Source: an uncultured Allofournierella sp.
GTDB lineage: Bacteria > Bacillota > Clostridia > Oscillospirales > Ruminococcaceae
DNA length: 64,000 nt
Direction of reading: 5' to 3'
Assembly: GCA_944382705.1 (NCBI GenBank)
Contig: CALWNE010000027.1
Span: forward strand, 1-64,000
Positions within the stretch are counted from its first letter, which is position 1, and each line of letters starts with the position of its first letter. The position numbers and the translations under genes were made by a program. This document shows positions 24,983-34,219 of this stretch, piece by piece. The notes beneath the pieces are model-generated. The model was not told the DNA's origin and did no database searches. It worked only from the letters and a program-made list of their open reading frames with translations.

Positions 24983-26854
24983 TTATAAGGCTGGCACCTG
25001 GTACAGCTGGTACTCGCCGGACTGGTAAAGCAGGGTGCAATTTTGCTGGAACCAGTCCTCCTGCACTTGGTAGTCGCTGCGCTCCCAGGAGGAGATGACC
25101 ACATACCCAACACCCCATTCATGCAGACCCTCCAAACTGGGGGATTCGTACAGGGTGCGCACCGCCTGCTTTTTCTCCTGCGTGTCCCGTCCGTGGAAGT
25201 AGAGCCACAAATCTGCGCTGCACACCACCGAGCGGCCGCTAAGGCTGAGCACCGGGTTAATGTGCTGGGTGCCGGTCAAAAACAGGGCAGTGGGGCTGGT
25301 GTTTTCCTCCACATAACGGGCCATAGCAATGCCGTCGGCAGAAAAATGCTGGTACCGGCTCACCGCTTCCCGGCCAAGGGTAAGTACGCTGCCAAGGGTG
25401 CAAACCACCACAAACCCACAGGCCAGGTATCGCTTAACCCACAGCTTGGGCACCAGTGCCAGAAGGTCCACCACCAGATTGGCCACCAGAATGCACCCCA
25501 GCAGATGCCAGATGAACAAAAGCTTGTTGTTGTCGTAATTATTGGGCTGGAACACCACGAATTCACTGAGGAGCAAAATCAGCAGACCGCCCCCATACAC
25601 CCACCGCAGCTTGCGGCCTGCCCACAAAAAGGCAGGAATCAGCAGCAGGTACACCAGACCGATGTTTTTGATGTAGAACCAAAAGTAGGAATCCCCCTCG
25701 TTGGCCCAGTTGAAGTGCAGCCGCAAAAAGCCGCTGCCCTGGCTGGTGCTGGGCAGAATCTGGCTGGCCATAAGGGGAATCCACACCAGGCCGGTGGCAA
25801 TGCCAAAGCACAGCCAGCCTTGCAGGGCTTTCAGATTAAACCGGCTGGCTGCCAGCTGCTGCGCAAACAGCACCAGGCAGATGAGCACCAGAGCCAGGGC
25901 GGAATGGGTGTGCACCAGGGGCAGGCAGACCGCCAGGATGAACAGGCCCGGCCAGAGCCGATGCGCTCGGCTGGCCCAAAAGTCCACAAGCAGGGTCAGG
26001 CAGGGCAGCAGCAGTGCCCAGCCAAACAGGGTGGCCCGCTGGGGAATGAGCAGGTCGGCAATGGGATTGACCCAGCGGATGTTTTCCTGCACATAATTGG
26101 TGGGGGTCTCGTAAAAAGCGGTAAAAATGCGGGTGAAGTTTTGCCAGTCGCCATTCATAAAATAGGCAAAGCCAAAGCCGCTGCCCATAAAAAACAGCCA
26201 ATAGGCAAGGCTTGCCTTGGTGCTGCTGCACAGCAGATGGTCTGCCAGCAGCCAGCCGCCCCCCAGCACTGCCACAAAGGCCACAAACAGGGGCAGCAAG
26301 CAGGCCAGCTTCAGAGGCACACCCAGCAGCAAAAACACGCTGGAAACACTTTCGCACAAAAATGGGTAGCCAAACATCTCTTTTCCGGCCATGAGGGGGG
26401 AATAGGGCGGAAAGCTGCCCTGGTTGGCAATGCTTGTAATAAAGCTCAGGTGCATGGGCAAATCGCCGTAGGTGCTTTGGCCGCACCAGTAGGCGCCGTC
26501 CTTAAAATAAAGAGTATGGGTGTGCAGCAGCCAAAAACTGAACAAAGCCAGCGGAACCACGCACAGCCAAAAGGCGGGGGTAAAGCCTGGCCGCTGGTTG
26601 TTGGGGGGCGCGGTAAACCAGCACCACCCGGCCAAGGCCAGGGCTGCGGTAGCTGCAGCCAGGGCAGCGGGCAGCGTAAAACCCAGCACCAGAGCGGCCA
26701 GAGCCGGCAGGGCACACAGGCCGGCCAGCCCAAAGGCGCAGGTAAATACAGTGCGCTCCTGCCAATCTGCCTGGGGCAGCAGCTTGCGGCAGAGTGCTGC
26801 GCCAAAAGCTAAAAAGATACCTGCATAGACAATGCTTGCAGCAACGGAAATCAT
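24983..26854 (-). CDS. Large multi-pass membrane protein, possible GT-C glycosyltransferase
   Basis: 623 residues with about 12-13 hydrophobic segments and a soluble C-terminal domain (about 510-623). The first large outside loop contains STYGDLPMHLSFITS, an acidic motif in the position where GT-C enzymes keep their catalytic Asp, followed by FPPYSPLMAGKEMFGYPF. The topology and the C-terminal extracellular domain resemble lipid-linked-sugar transferases, so a role in surface glycan assembly is plausible but not proven. The start codon lies four bases after the upstream radical SAM gene, whose end supplies the AAGGAG site: one operon. Confidence 0.6.
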   Translation of the reverse strand: MISVAASIVYAGIFLAFGAALCRKLLPQADWQERTVFTCAFGLAGLCALPALAALVLGFTLPAALAAATAALALAGWCWFTAPPNNQRPGFTPAFWLCVVPLALFSFWLLHTHTLYFKDGAYWCGQSTYGDLPMHLSFITSIANQGSFPPYSPLMAGKEMFGYPFLCESVSSVFLLLGVPLKLACLLPLFVAFVAVLGGGWLLADHLLCSSTKASLAYWLFFMGSGFGFAYFMNGDWQNFTRIFTAFYETPTNYVQENIRWVNPIADLLIPQRATLFGWALLLPCLTLLVDFWASRAHRLWPGLFILAVCLPLVHTHSALALVLICLVLFAQQLAASRFNLKALQGWLCFGIATGLVWIPLMASQILPSTSQGSGFLRLHFNWANEGDSYFWFYIKNIGLVYLLLIPAFLWAGRKLRWVYGGGLLILLLSEFVVFQPNNYDNNKLLFIWHLLGCILVANLVVDLLALVPKLWVKRYLACGFVVVCTLGSVLTLGREAVSRYQHFSADGIAMARYVEENTSPTALFLTGTQHINPVLSLSGRSVVCSADLWLYFHGRDTQEKKQAVRTLYESPSLEGLHEWGVGYVVISSWERSDYQVQEDWFQQNCTLLYQSGEYQLYQVPAL

Positions 26855-26858
26855 TCAA

Positions 26859-27752
26859 TCACACTCCTTGTAAATCAAAGGGCGGGGTGTATTCTTCTTT
26901 AGCACTGCTTTTTTGCTGCATATAGCCCTGAGTCAACCCCAAATCCACGGCGTAATTGACCACCTGACGATATTCCCAGGTGGAGATGCGCCGGTTGAGC
27001 GGCTTGCGCTGTGCCGCTTTGTAAAAGGGGGTGTACTGGCTCATAAGGCTGGGCACAAAACTGCCCTTGGGCAGGCTTGCCCAGAAATCCAGTACCGCCC
27101 GGGAATCCTGCAAGGCCCCCGGCAAAGCCAGATGACGCAGGATGACACCCCGCTCCAGCAGGCCCTGGTCATTCCAGCGGGGCATACCGGCCTGGGCAAT
27201 CATCTGCCGCACTGCCTGGGAACAAACCGTAAAGTAGTCCGCTGCGTGGGAATATTCTGCGGAAAGCTCGCTGGAAACATACTTCACATCCGCCAGCCAG
27301 ATATCCACATGAGCAGTCAGTGCCTCCAGCGTTTCGGCGGTTTCGTAGCCGCTGGTGTTATAGGCGACGGGGATGGTCAGCCCCCGGCTGCGGGCCAGCT
27401 GTAAGGCCTCCAGCACCCAGGGCAGCCACTGGGTGGCTGTAACCAGGTTGATGTTGTGGGCCTGCTGGGCCTGAAGCTCTAAAAAAATCTCGGCAAGCCG
27501 CTGTGCATCCACCGCCTTGCCCACCATCTGCTGGCTGATGGGGTAGTTTTGGCAGTAGCAGCAGCGCAAACTGCACCCGGAAAAGAACACGGTGCCGCTG
27601 CCGTTCCGGCCGCTGATGCAGGGTTCTTCCCAATGGTGCAGGGCAGCCCGTGCCACCAGCAGTTCACTGGCGGCCCCGCAGGCACCGGCCCGCTGGGTGC
27701 GGTCTGCCTTGCAGAGGCGGGGACACAGGGTACAGGAACGGGGAATCTCCAC
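26859..27752 (-). CDS. Radical SAM protein of the PflA-like COG1313 type
   Basis: 297 residues. An N-terminal Cys set (CTLCPRLCKADR, then GACG) precedes the radical SAM cluster motif CSLRCCYCQNYPIS (about residue 60). Later SGYET and DIWLADVKY match the uncharacterised PflA-like family. It may activate a glycyl radical enzyme or modify another protein; no partner enzyme is adjacent. It is the first gene of a two-gene reverse operon with the membrane protein. Confidence 0.82.
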   Translation of the reverse strand: MEIPRSCTLCPRLCKADRTQRAGACGAASELLVARAALHHWEEPCISGRNGSGTVFFSGCSLRCCYCQNYPISQQMVGKAVDAQRLAEIFLELQAQQAHNINLVTATQWLPWVLEALQLARSRGLTIPVAYNTSGYETAETLEALTAHVDIWLADVKYVSSELSAEYSHAADYFTVCSQAVRQMIAQAGMPRWNDQGLLERGVILRHLALPGALQDSRAVLDFWASLPKGSFVPSLMSQYTPFYKAAQRKPLNRRISTWEYRQVVNYAVDLGLTQGYMQQKSSAKEEYTPPFDLQGV

Positions 27753-27810
27753 CCGAAAACCTCCTTATAAAACGGCCCCAGAAATACAAGGCCGCAGAAT
27801 CACAAAAATA

Positions 27811-27844
27811 ACTATACCATACATTCGGCTCCATGTGGTATAAT
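27811..27844. promoter_or_regulatory. Back-to-back extended -10 promoters
   Basis: Forward TGG-TATAAT (27836-27844) faces fbp; reverse TGG-TATAGT (27811-27819 read backwards) faces the radical SAM gene. The two lie in an imperfect inverted repeat (ATACCA-ACAT / ATGTGGTAT). Both lack clear -35 boxes, as extended -10 promoters can. Confidence 0.5.
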
Positions 27845-27923
27845 GAGTGATACAAAGGATTGCATTTGTTGCAAAATCCGCAGGCAAGGCCCCCGGCCGC
27901 CGCAAAAAAGGAGGGCGTTTCCC

Positions 27924-29909
27924 ATGCAGAACAAAGCTGCCCAGGTGCGCAAACATTTAAAGTATCTTACGCTGCTGGCCAGGGAGTATCCTAACATTGC
28001 CAGTGCATGCAGTGAGATTATCAATTTACAGGCTATTTTAAAGCTGCCCAAGGGCACCGAGCACTTTATGAGCGATTTGCACGGCGAAGCCGATGCATTC
28101 ACCCACATTGTGAACAGTGCGTCGGGCGTTATTAAAGAAAAGGTGGACCGGGTGCTGGGCCCGGCGGTCCCTGCCGAGGAACGGGCCGAGTTTGCTACCC
28201 TGATTTACTACCCCAGCAAAAAGCTGGAACAGCTTAAAAAACGGCAGCAGAATCTGGATGCCTGGTACCGGCACACCCTTTACCGGCTGATTGATGTGTG
28301 CCGGATGGTATCTTCCAAGCATACCCGAAGCTTTGTGCGCAAGCGGCTGCCGCCCAACTACGCCTATATTTTGGACGAGCTGCTCCACGCCCATTTTGAG
28401 GACCACGACAAGGAGTCTTACTACGACCAGATTCTGGCCAGCATTCTGGATGTGGGCCGGGCGGATGATTTTATTGAGGCACTTTGCCAGCTCATCAAAA
28501 GCCTGGCGGTGTTCAAGCTGCATATTGTGGGGGATATTTTTGACCGAGGCCCCCGGCCGGATTTGATTATGGAGCAGCTGATGGGCCACCACTCGGTGGA
28601 CATCCAGTGGGGCAACCACGATGTGGTGTGGATGGGTGCAGCAGCGGGCAGCCCGGTGTGCATTGCCACCGTGCTGCGCACCACTCTGGCCTACAACAAT
28701 CTGGAAGCCTTGGAAGATGGCTATGGCATCAACCTGCGGCCCCTGGCCCTGTTTGCAGAAAATGTTTACCGGGATTGCGATATGCACCATTTCTACCCCC
28801 GTGTGAGTGAGGCTCAGAAAGGGCTTTGTATGCGCAGCGATTTAATCCGCACCGCCCGGATGCACAAGGCCATTGCCATCATTATGTTCAAGCTGGAATG
28901 CCAGGTGATTGACCGCAACCCGGATTTTGAGATGGACCAGCGGGACTTTTTGCGCCGCATTGACTACGACGCTGCCACCGTGGAGGTGGAGGGCAAACGC
29001 TATCCCTTGCAGGATGGAGATTTCCCCACCGTGGACCCGGCGGACCCGGCCCGCCTGACTGCCGAGGAGCAGCAGGTGCTGGATGCCTTGCAGCGCAGCT
29101 TTATGGAGAGCGAAAAGCTTCAGCGCCATGTGCATTTTCTGTTTGCAAAGGGCGGGGTGTATCACATCGAAAACGGCAACCTCATGTTCCACGGGGCGGT
29201 GCCTCTTACCGAGAGCGGCAGCTTTGCGGTGGAAACCTTTGAAAACCACGGTTACGCAGGCCGTGCCCTGATGGACTACTGCGATGAGCGTGCCCGGCGG
29301 GGTTACTTTTCGCCCATGGGCAGCGAGGACCGGCAAAGCGGGTGCGACTTTTTGTGGTACCTGTGGTGCGGCAAGCTGTCGCCTTTGTATGGGCGTGATA
29401 AGATGACCACCTTTGAGCGGCTGTTTGTGGCGGACCCGGTCACCCATGTGGAAACCAAAAATCCCTACTACCACCACATCAATGACTCCAAGATGGACAG
29501 GGCCATTCTGGCAGAGTTTGGCCTGGACCAAACCCATAGCCACATTGTAAACGGCCATGTGCCGGTGCGGGCAGCCCAGGGAGAAAAGCCCCTGAAGGGC
29601 GGCGGCAAGGTGATTGTGATTGACGGCGGTTTCTGCCGTGCCTACCACGACAAAACCGGCATTGCCGGCTATACCCTGGTGTACAACAGCCGGGGGCTGA
29701 GCCTGCGCCAGCACCAGGCATTTGAAAGCACCGAAAAAGCCATTGAAGAAAATCAGGACATTGCTTCCACCGTGGATGTGTTTGAAACCATCGAAAAGCG
29801 AATGATGGTGGGAGATACCGACGAAGGCCGTAAGCTGGCTGCCAACGCAGAGGATTTAAAGCTGCTGGTGCAGGCTTACCAGATGGGCCTTGTGAAGGAA
29901 AAACAATAA
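27924..29909 (+). CDS. fbp: Class III fructose-1,6-bisphosphatase
   Basis: 661 residues, close to the 671 of Bacillus Fbp; the ATG at 27924 follows AGGAGGG. The metallophosphatase motifs are visible: MSDLHGEADAF (about 48), GDIFDRGPRPD (about 206) and WGNHDVVWMG (about 229), with a later NGHVPVRA. It removes the 1-phosphate of fructose-1,6-bisphosphate in gluconeogenesis. This Firmicute form is unrelated to the class I enzyme. Confidence 0.97.
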   Translation: MQNKAAQVRKHLKYLTLLAREYPNIASACSEIINLQAILKLPKGTEHFMSDLHGEADAFTHIVNSASGVIKEKVDRVLGPAVPAEERAEFATLIYYPSKKLEQLKKRQQNLDAWYRHTLYRLIDVCRMVSSKHTRSFVRKRLPPNYAYILDELLHAHFEDHDKESYYDQILASILDVGRADDFIEALCQLIKSLAVFKLHIVGDIFDRGPRPDLIMEQLMGHHSVDIQWGNHDVVWMGAAAGSPVCIATVLRTTLAYNNLEALEDGYGINLRPLALFAENVYRDCDMHHFYPRVSEAQKGLCMRSDLIRTARMHKAIAIIMFKLECQVIDRNPDFEMDQRDFLRRIDYDAATVEVEGKRYPLQDGDFPTVDPADPARLTAEEQQVLDALQRSFMESEKLQRHVHFLFAKGGVYHIENGNLMFHGAVPLTESGSFAVETFENHGYAGRALMDYCDERARRGYFSPMGSEDRQSGCDFLWYLWCGKLSPLYGRDKMTTFERLFVADPVTHVETKNPYYHHINDSKMDRAILAEFGLDQTHSHIVNGHVPVRAAQGEKPLKGGGKVIVIDGGFCRAYHDKTGIAGYTLVYNSRGLSLRQHQAFESTEKAIEENQDIASTVDVFETIEKRMMVGDTDEGRKLAANAEDLKLLVQAYQMGLVKEKQ

Positions 29910-30036
29910 TGTTGTTTCAGCTCTGCTCCTTGGGGCGGGCTGTTTCAAGGGCTGCCACAAGGGGCATGGCCCCCTAAGCGGCAGCTGTACCATACAAACA
30001 ACCAAAATTTCAACGAATATAAAGGAGAGTGCAACA

Positions 30037-30756
30037 ATGTCTACCCCTCATAACAAGGCCCAGATGGGCCAGATTGCCAAAACCGTACTGATGCCCGGCG
30101 ACCCTCTGCGTGCTAAGTTTATTGCCGAGACCTTTTTGGAGAATCCCGTACAGTTCAACGATGTGCGGGGTATGCTGGGCTATACCGGCACCTACCAGGG
30201 CCGCCCCATCAGCGTAATGGGCAGCGGCATGGGTATGCCTTCCATTGGCATTTACAGCTACGAGCTGTACAGCCAGTACGGTGTGGAAAACATCATCCGC
30301 ATTGGTTCCGCCGGTTCCTACACCGAAAAAGCCAAGCTGTACGATGTGGTCATGGCCACCGCAGCTTACTCTGAAAGCAGCTTTGCAAAAACCCAGAACG
30401 GCTGCTGTGACGATACCCTCAAGCCCAGTGCAGAGCTGTGCGATGCACTGCGGGCCAGCGCTGCCAAGCAGGGCATTCCCATGGTAGAGGGCACCATCCA
30501 CTCCAGCGATGTGTTCTACCGGCACGATGACCGCCAGAATCCCACCTACTGGGAAGCACTGCGGGATGAAAAGGGCTGCATTGCCGTGGAGATGGAAAGC
30601 TTTGCGCTGTTCCACAACGCCAATGTGCTGGGCAAGCGGGCTGCCTGCCTGCTGACCATTTCTGACAGCTTTATCAGCCATGAGGAAACTACCCCGGAGG
30701 AGCGTCAGACCAGCTTTACCAACATGATGAAGATTGCCCTGGGCGTGGAGATGTGA
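30037..30756 (+). CDS. deoD: Purine-nucleoside phosphorylase DeoD
   Basis: 239 residues, the usual trimeric/hexameric type length. MPGDPLRAKFIAE, GSGMGMPSIGIYSYEL and the late EMESFALFHNA and ISDSF stretches are the nucleoside phosphorylase signatures (phosphate and ribose sites). It splits purine (deoxy)nucleosides to base plus (deoxy)ribose-1-phosphate. First gene of the salvage cluster; three bases separate it from cdd. Confidence 0.97.
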   Translation: MSTPHNKAQMGQIAKTVLMPGDPLRAKFIAETFLENPVQFNDVRGMLGYTGTYQGRPISVMGSGMGMPSIGIYSYELYSQYGVENIIRIGSAGSYTEKAKLYDVVMATAAYSESSFAKTQNGCCDDTLKPSAELCDALRASAAKQGIPMVEGTIHSSDVFYRHDDRQNPTYWEALRDEKGCIAVEMESFALFHNANVLGKRAACLLTISDSFISHEETTPEERQTSFTNMMKIALGVEM

Positions 30757-30758
30757 CC

Positions 30759-31187
30759 ATGGCTGTAACAAAACAGGAGCTGATTTGCAAGGCATTTGAA
30801 GCACAAAAAAATGCCTATGTGCCCTATTCTAACTTTGCCGTGGGTGCCGCTTTGCTGGCCAAGGATGGCAGGGTGTTTACCGGCTGCAATCTGGAAAGTG
30901 CTTCCTACACGCCCACCCAATGCGCTGAGCGCACCGCTCTGGGCAAGGCAGTGAGCGAAGGGGTGCGGGAATTTGCCATGCTGGCTGTGGTTGGCTCCAA
31001 GGTGGGCCAGCGCAACACCCTGGTAACCTCGCCCTGCGGTGTGTGCCGCCAGATGCTGTACGAGTTTTGCAGCCCCCACATGCCGGTGATTATGGCCAAA
31101 AGTGAGGAGGATTTTGTGGAGATGACCCTGGGTCAGCTGCTTCCTCTTGGATTTGGTCCCAAAAATCTGGCCGATGACATGGAATAA
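30759..31187 (+). CDS. cdd: Cytidine deaminase
   Basis: 142 residues; the ATG at 30759 follows the GGAG inside the deoD end. Zinc site motifs: CAERTAL (about 53) and PCGVCRQML (about 89). It converts cytidine and deoxycytidine to uridine forms, feeding the pyrimidine phosphorylase encoded downstream. Tight spacing to deoD implies co-transcription. Confidence 0.96.
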   Translation: MAVTKQELICKAFEAQKNAYVPYSNFAVGAALLAKDGRVFTGCNLESASYTPTQCAERTALGKAVSEGVREFAMLAVVGSKVGQRNTLVTSPCGVCRQMLYEFCSPHMPVIMAKSEEDFVEMTLGQLLPLGFGPKNLADDME

Positions 31188-31190
31188 ATT

Positions 31191-31260
31191 GTGACAAATA
31201 TCAGTGTAAACAATTTGTAACAGGTTGGTGGTTGTAATTCAGCTGCAAACTCGTTATAAT
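31191..31260 (+). promoter_or_regulatory. nupN promoter with possible upstream operator
   Basis: TTGTAA, 17 bases, TATAAT at 31232-31260. Upstream, GTGACAAAT (31191) and ATTTGTAAC (31213) form an inverted repeat with one mismatch, a candidate activator or repressor site. The start codon is about 120 bases downstream. Confidence 0.6.
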
Positions 31261-31378
31261 GAAGTTGCAAGTAGGGGGAAGGGCGATGCTGTGCGTTGCC
31301 CTTTCCTTATGCCACGGCCCTGTGTAAGGGGTGGCACGGAACAATAATTTCCGCAAGACAGAAAAGGAGAACAGAATC

Positions 31379-32491
31379 ATGAAAAAACTGATTGCTCTCG
31401 TTATGGCGGCCACTATGGCTCTGTCCATGGCAGCTTGTGGCGGCAACACCACCAGCGGTTCCGCCAGCACCGGCACCAGCACCGGCACCAATGCAGGTAC
31501 TGGCAACACTGATATCGCTTTTGTAACCGATACCGGCAACATCGATGACCACTCCTTCAACCAGTACAGCTACGAAGGCGTGACCAACTTTGCCGAGGCC
31601 AACGGTCTGAAGTACAACTACTTCCGTCCCACCGAGGATACCGACGCAGCTCGTCTGGATACGATGGAGCAGGCTATCAGCGATGGCGCCAAGGTTGTTG
31701 TTATGGCTGGTTACCTGTTTGCCCCCAGCCTGGGCGAAGTGCAGGAGCGTCACCCCGATGTACAGTTCCTGGCTCTGGATGTAAGCACCGGCGACCTGGA
31801 GAACCCCGGTTCCAACACTGCTCTGATTACCTACCAGGAAGAGCAGGCTGGCTACCTGGCTGGCTATGCTGCCGTAGAAGACGGCTACACCAAGCTGGGC
31901 TTCCTGGGCGGCATGGCTGTTCCCGCTGTTGTGCGTTACGGCTACGGCTTTGTGCAGGGCGCTGAGGCTGCCGCTGCCGAGATGAATGTTCAGATCGACA
32001 TGAAGTACTGGTACTCCGAGAGCTTTACCGCAACCGACGAAATCAAGGCTAAGATGGACAGCTGGTATGCCGATGGCACCGAGGTTGTGTTTGCCTGCGG
32101 CGGCGGCATTTACAGCTCTGCCATTAGCGCAGCTGAGGCCAGCGGCACCAACGCAAAGGTAATTGGTGTTGACGTTGACCAGAGCACCGACGGCAGCATG
32201 GTAATCACCAGCGCTACCAAGGCCCTGGCAAACTCTGTTGAGCTGGCTCTGGCTGACTGCATGAACAACGGCTGGAAGTGGAGCGAGGCCTACGCTGGCA
32301 AGGAGACCAAGCTGGGCGCTGCTGAGGATTGCGTTGCCCTGCCCATGGAAACCAGCCGGTTTACCACCTTCACCCAGGAGAAGTACGACGAGCTGTACGC
32401 TGGCCTGAAGAATGGCACCCTGGTTGTGGATAACAGCAGCAACCCCGACGAGCATCCTGTTACCACCCATGTAACCGTTGATTGGCAGTAA
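31379..32491 (+). CDS. nupN: Nucleoside-binding lipoprotein of a BMP-family ABC importer
   Basis: 370 residues. A lipoprotein signal peptide ends in LSMAAC (Cys20), followed by a Thr/Ser/Gly-rich linker. DIAFVTDTGNIDDHSFNQ and the rest match the Bmp/PnrA family of purine nucleoside receptors. It delivers nucleosides to the NupOPQ transporter encoded next. A strong terminator follows it, and a second promoter precedes nupO, so the receptor can be made in excess of the transporter. Confidence 0.92.
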   Translation: MKKLIALVMAATMALSMAACGGNTTSGSASTGTSTGTNAGTGNTDIAFVTDTGNIDDHSFNQYSYEGVTNFAEANGLKYNYFRPTEDTDAARLDTMEQAISDGAKVVVMAGYLFAPSLGEVQERHPDVQFLALDVSTGDLENPGSNTALITYQEEQAGYLAGYAAVEDGYTKLGFLGGMAVPAVVRYGYGFVQGAEAAAAEMNVQIDMKYWYSESFTATDEIKAKMDSWYADGTEVVFACGGGIYSSAISAAEASGTNAKVIGVDVDQSTDGSMVITSATKALANSVELALADCMNNGWKWSEAYAGKETKLGAAEDCVALPMETSRFTTFTQEKYDELYAGLKNGTLVVDNSSNPDEHPVTTHVTVDWQ

Positions 32492-32528
32492 TTTTTAACA
32501 AACAGCGGTAGAATCCAACAAATTGCAG

Positions 32529-32567
32529 AGAGGACATCTGTCATGTGTGACAGATGTCCTCTTTTTG
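32529..32567 (+). terminator. Terminator between nupN and nupO
   Basis: AGAGGACATCTGTCA and its near-perfect complement, followed by five T. Confidence 0.88.
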
Positions 32568-32590
32568 CTTGTTTAAATCTTGCCATTGTC

Positions 32591-32619
32591 TTGTTTTTGC
32601 GGCAAAAAATCGGTATAAT
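32591..32619 (+). promoter_or_regulatory. Promoter of nupOPQ
   Basis: TTGTTT, 17 bases, TATAAT; 68 bases before the nupO start. Confidence 0.65.
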
Positions 32620-32686
32620 ATACAAAGTAATAAACAATGAATCAACCGCCGCTTTGGGCGGACGGATTTAAAGGAGGAAAGAGCGG

Positions 32687-34219
32687 ATGAGTGAATATGT
32701 CATCGAAATGCTGAACATCACCAAGGAATTTCCGGGGATTAAAGCCAATGACAACATCACTTTGCAGCTGAAAAAGGGCGAAGTGCACGCATTGCTGGGT
32801 GAAAATGGCGCAGGCAAATCCACCCTTATGAGCGTGCTGTTCGGTTTGTATCAGCCCGAAGCAGGTGTGATTAAAAAGGATGGGGTGGAAGTAAAAATCA
32901 AAAACCCCAACGATGCCAACGACCTCCATATTGGTATGGTGCACCAGCACTTTAAGCTGGTGGATGTGTTCAGCGTGCTGGACAACATTGTGCTGGGCGT
33001 AGAACCCGGAAAAATGGGCTTTTTGCAGCGGGGCGAGGCTCGCAAAAAGGTAATGGCTCTTTCTCAAAAATATGGCTTGCAGGTGGATCCGGATGCCCTT
33101 GTGGAAAATATCAGCGTGGGCCAGCAGCAGCGTGTGGAAATCCTCAAGATGCTTTACCGGGACAACGATATCCTGATTTTTGACGAGCCTACCGCTGTGC
33201 TCACCCCCCAGGAAATCGACGAGTTGATCGAAATTATGCGGGGCTTTACCAAAGAGGGTAAGAGCATCCTGTTTATTACCCACAAGATGAATGAAATCAT
33301 GGCCGTGGCCGACCGCTGCACCGTGCTGCGCAAGGGTAAGTGTATTGGCACCGTAAACATCAAGGACACCACCAAAGAGGAACTTTCCCGCATGATGGTA
33401 GGCCGTGATGTAAGCTTTGCTGTGGAAAAAAGCCCCTGCAAGCCCGGCAAAAATGTGCTGGAAGTAAAGGACATGGTGGTGCCCTCCAAGGTGCACAAGA
33501 ACAATGCAGTCAAGGGCGTTTCTCTCAATGTGCGGGAAGGCGAGATTGTGTGCATTGCAGGCATTGAAGGCAACGGCCAGACGGAGTTTGTATACGGCCT
33601 GTCCGGCCTGGAAAAAATCACAGGCGGCACCGTAACCTTGTGCGGCCAGGATATCACCAATGCCAAGGTGCGGGACCGTTCCAAGCAGGGTATGAGCCAT
33701 ATCCCGGAGGACCGGCACAAGCACGGTTTGGTGCTGGACTACACTCTGGCAGAGAACATGATTCTGCAAAGCTACTGGAGCGAGCAGTTCCAGAGCCACG
33801 GCTTTTTAAAGAAGGCCACCATGAATGAGTACGCCGACCGGCTGATTGCCCAGTACGATGTGCGCAGCGGTCAGGGACGGGATACCATTGTGCGCAGTAT
33901 GTCTGGTGGTAACCAGCAGAAAGCCATCATCGCCCGTGAAATTGATAAGGACCCCAAGCTGCTGATTGCGGTTCAGCCCACCCGAGGCCTGGATGTGGGT
34001 GCCATTGAGTACATCCACAAACAGCTGGTAGCCGAACGGGATAAGGGCAAGGCTGTGCTGCTGGTCAGCCTGGAGCTGGATGAGGTTATGAACCTCTCTG
34101 ACCGGATTCTGGTAATGTACGAGGGTGAGATTGTGGGCGAACTGGACCCCAAGCAGACCGATGTACAGGAGCTGGGCCTTTATATGGCTGGCGCAAAACG
34201 GAAGGAGGCTAACGCCTAA
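32687..34219 (+). CDS. nupO: Nucleoside ABC transporter ATP-binding protein
   Basis: 510 residues with two ABC domains, as in sugar- and nucleoside-type CUT2 ATPases. First half: GENGAGKST Walker A, SVGQQQRVEI signature, ILIFDEPTAVL Walker B. Second half: a diverged GIEGNGQTEFV in place of Walker A, and SGGNQQKAIIAREI. The stop codon overlaps the nupP start by one base. Confidence 0.93.
   Translation: MSEYVIEMLNITKEFPGIKANDNITLQLKKGEVHALLGENGAGKSTLMSVLFGLYQPEAGVIKKDGVEVKIKNPNDANDLHIGMVHQHFKLVDVFSVLDNIVLGVEPGKMGFLQRGEARKKVMALSQKYGLQVDPDALVENISVGQQQRVEILKMLYRDNDILIFDEPTAVLTPQEIDELIEIMRGFTKEGKSILFITHKMNEIMAVADRCTVLRKGKCIGTVNIKDTTKEELSRMMVGRDVSFAVEKSPCKPGKNVLEVKDMVVPSKVHKNNAVKGVSLNVREGEIVCIAGIEGNGQTEFVYGLSGLEKITGGTVTLCGQDITNAKVRDRSKQGMSHIPEDRHKHGLVLDYTLAENMILQSYWSEQFQSHGFLKKATMNEYADRLIAQYDVRSGQGRDTIVRSMSGGNQQKAIIAREIDKDPKLLIAVQPTRGLDVGAIEYIHKQLVAERDKGKAVLLVSLELDEVMNLSDRILVMYEGEIVGELDPKQTDVQELGLYMAGAKRKEANA

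Noticed and set aside
25043..26812. Long forward open frame of nearly 590 codons opposite the membrane protein gene
   Set aside because: Its product is Gln/Gly/His-rich, low in hydrophobic structure and has no motif; it is the shadow of the reverse-strand membrane protein gene.
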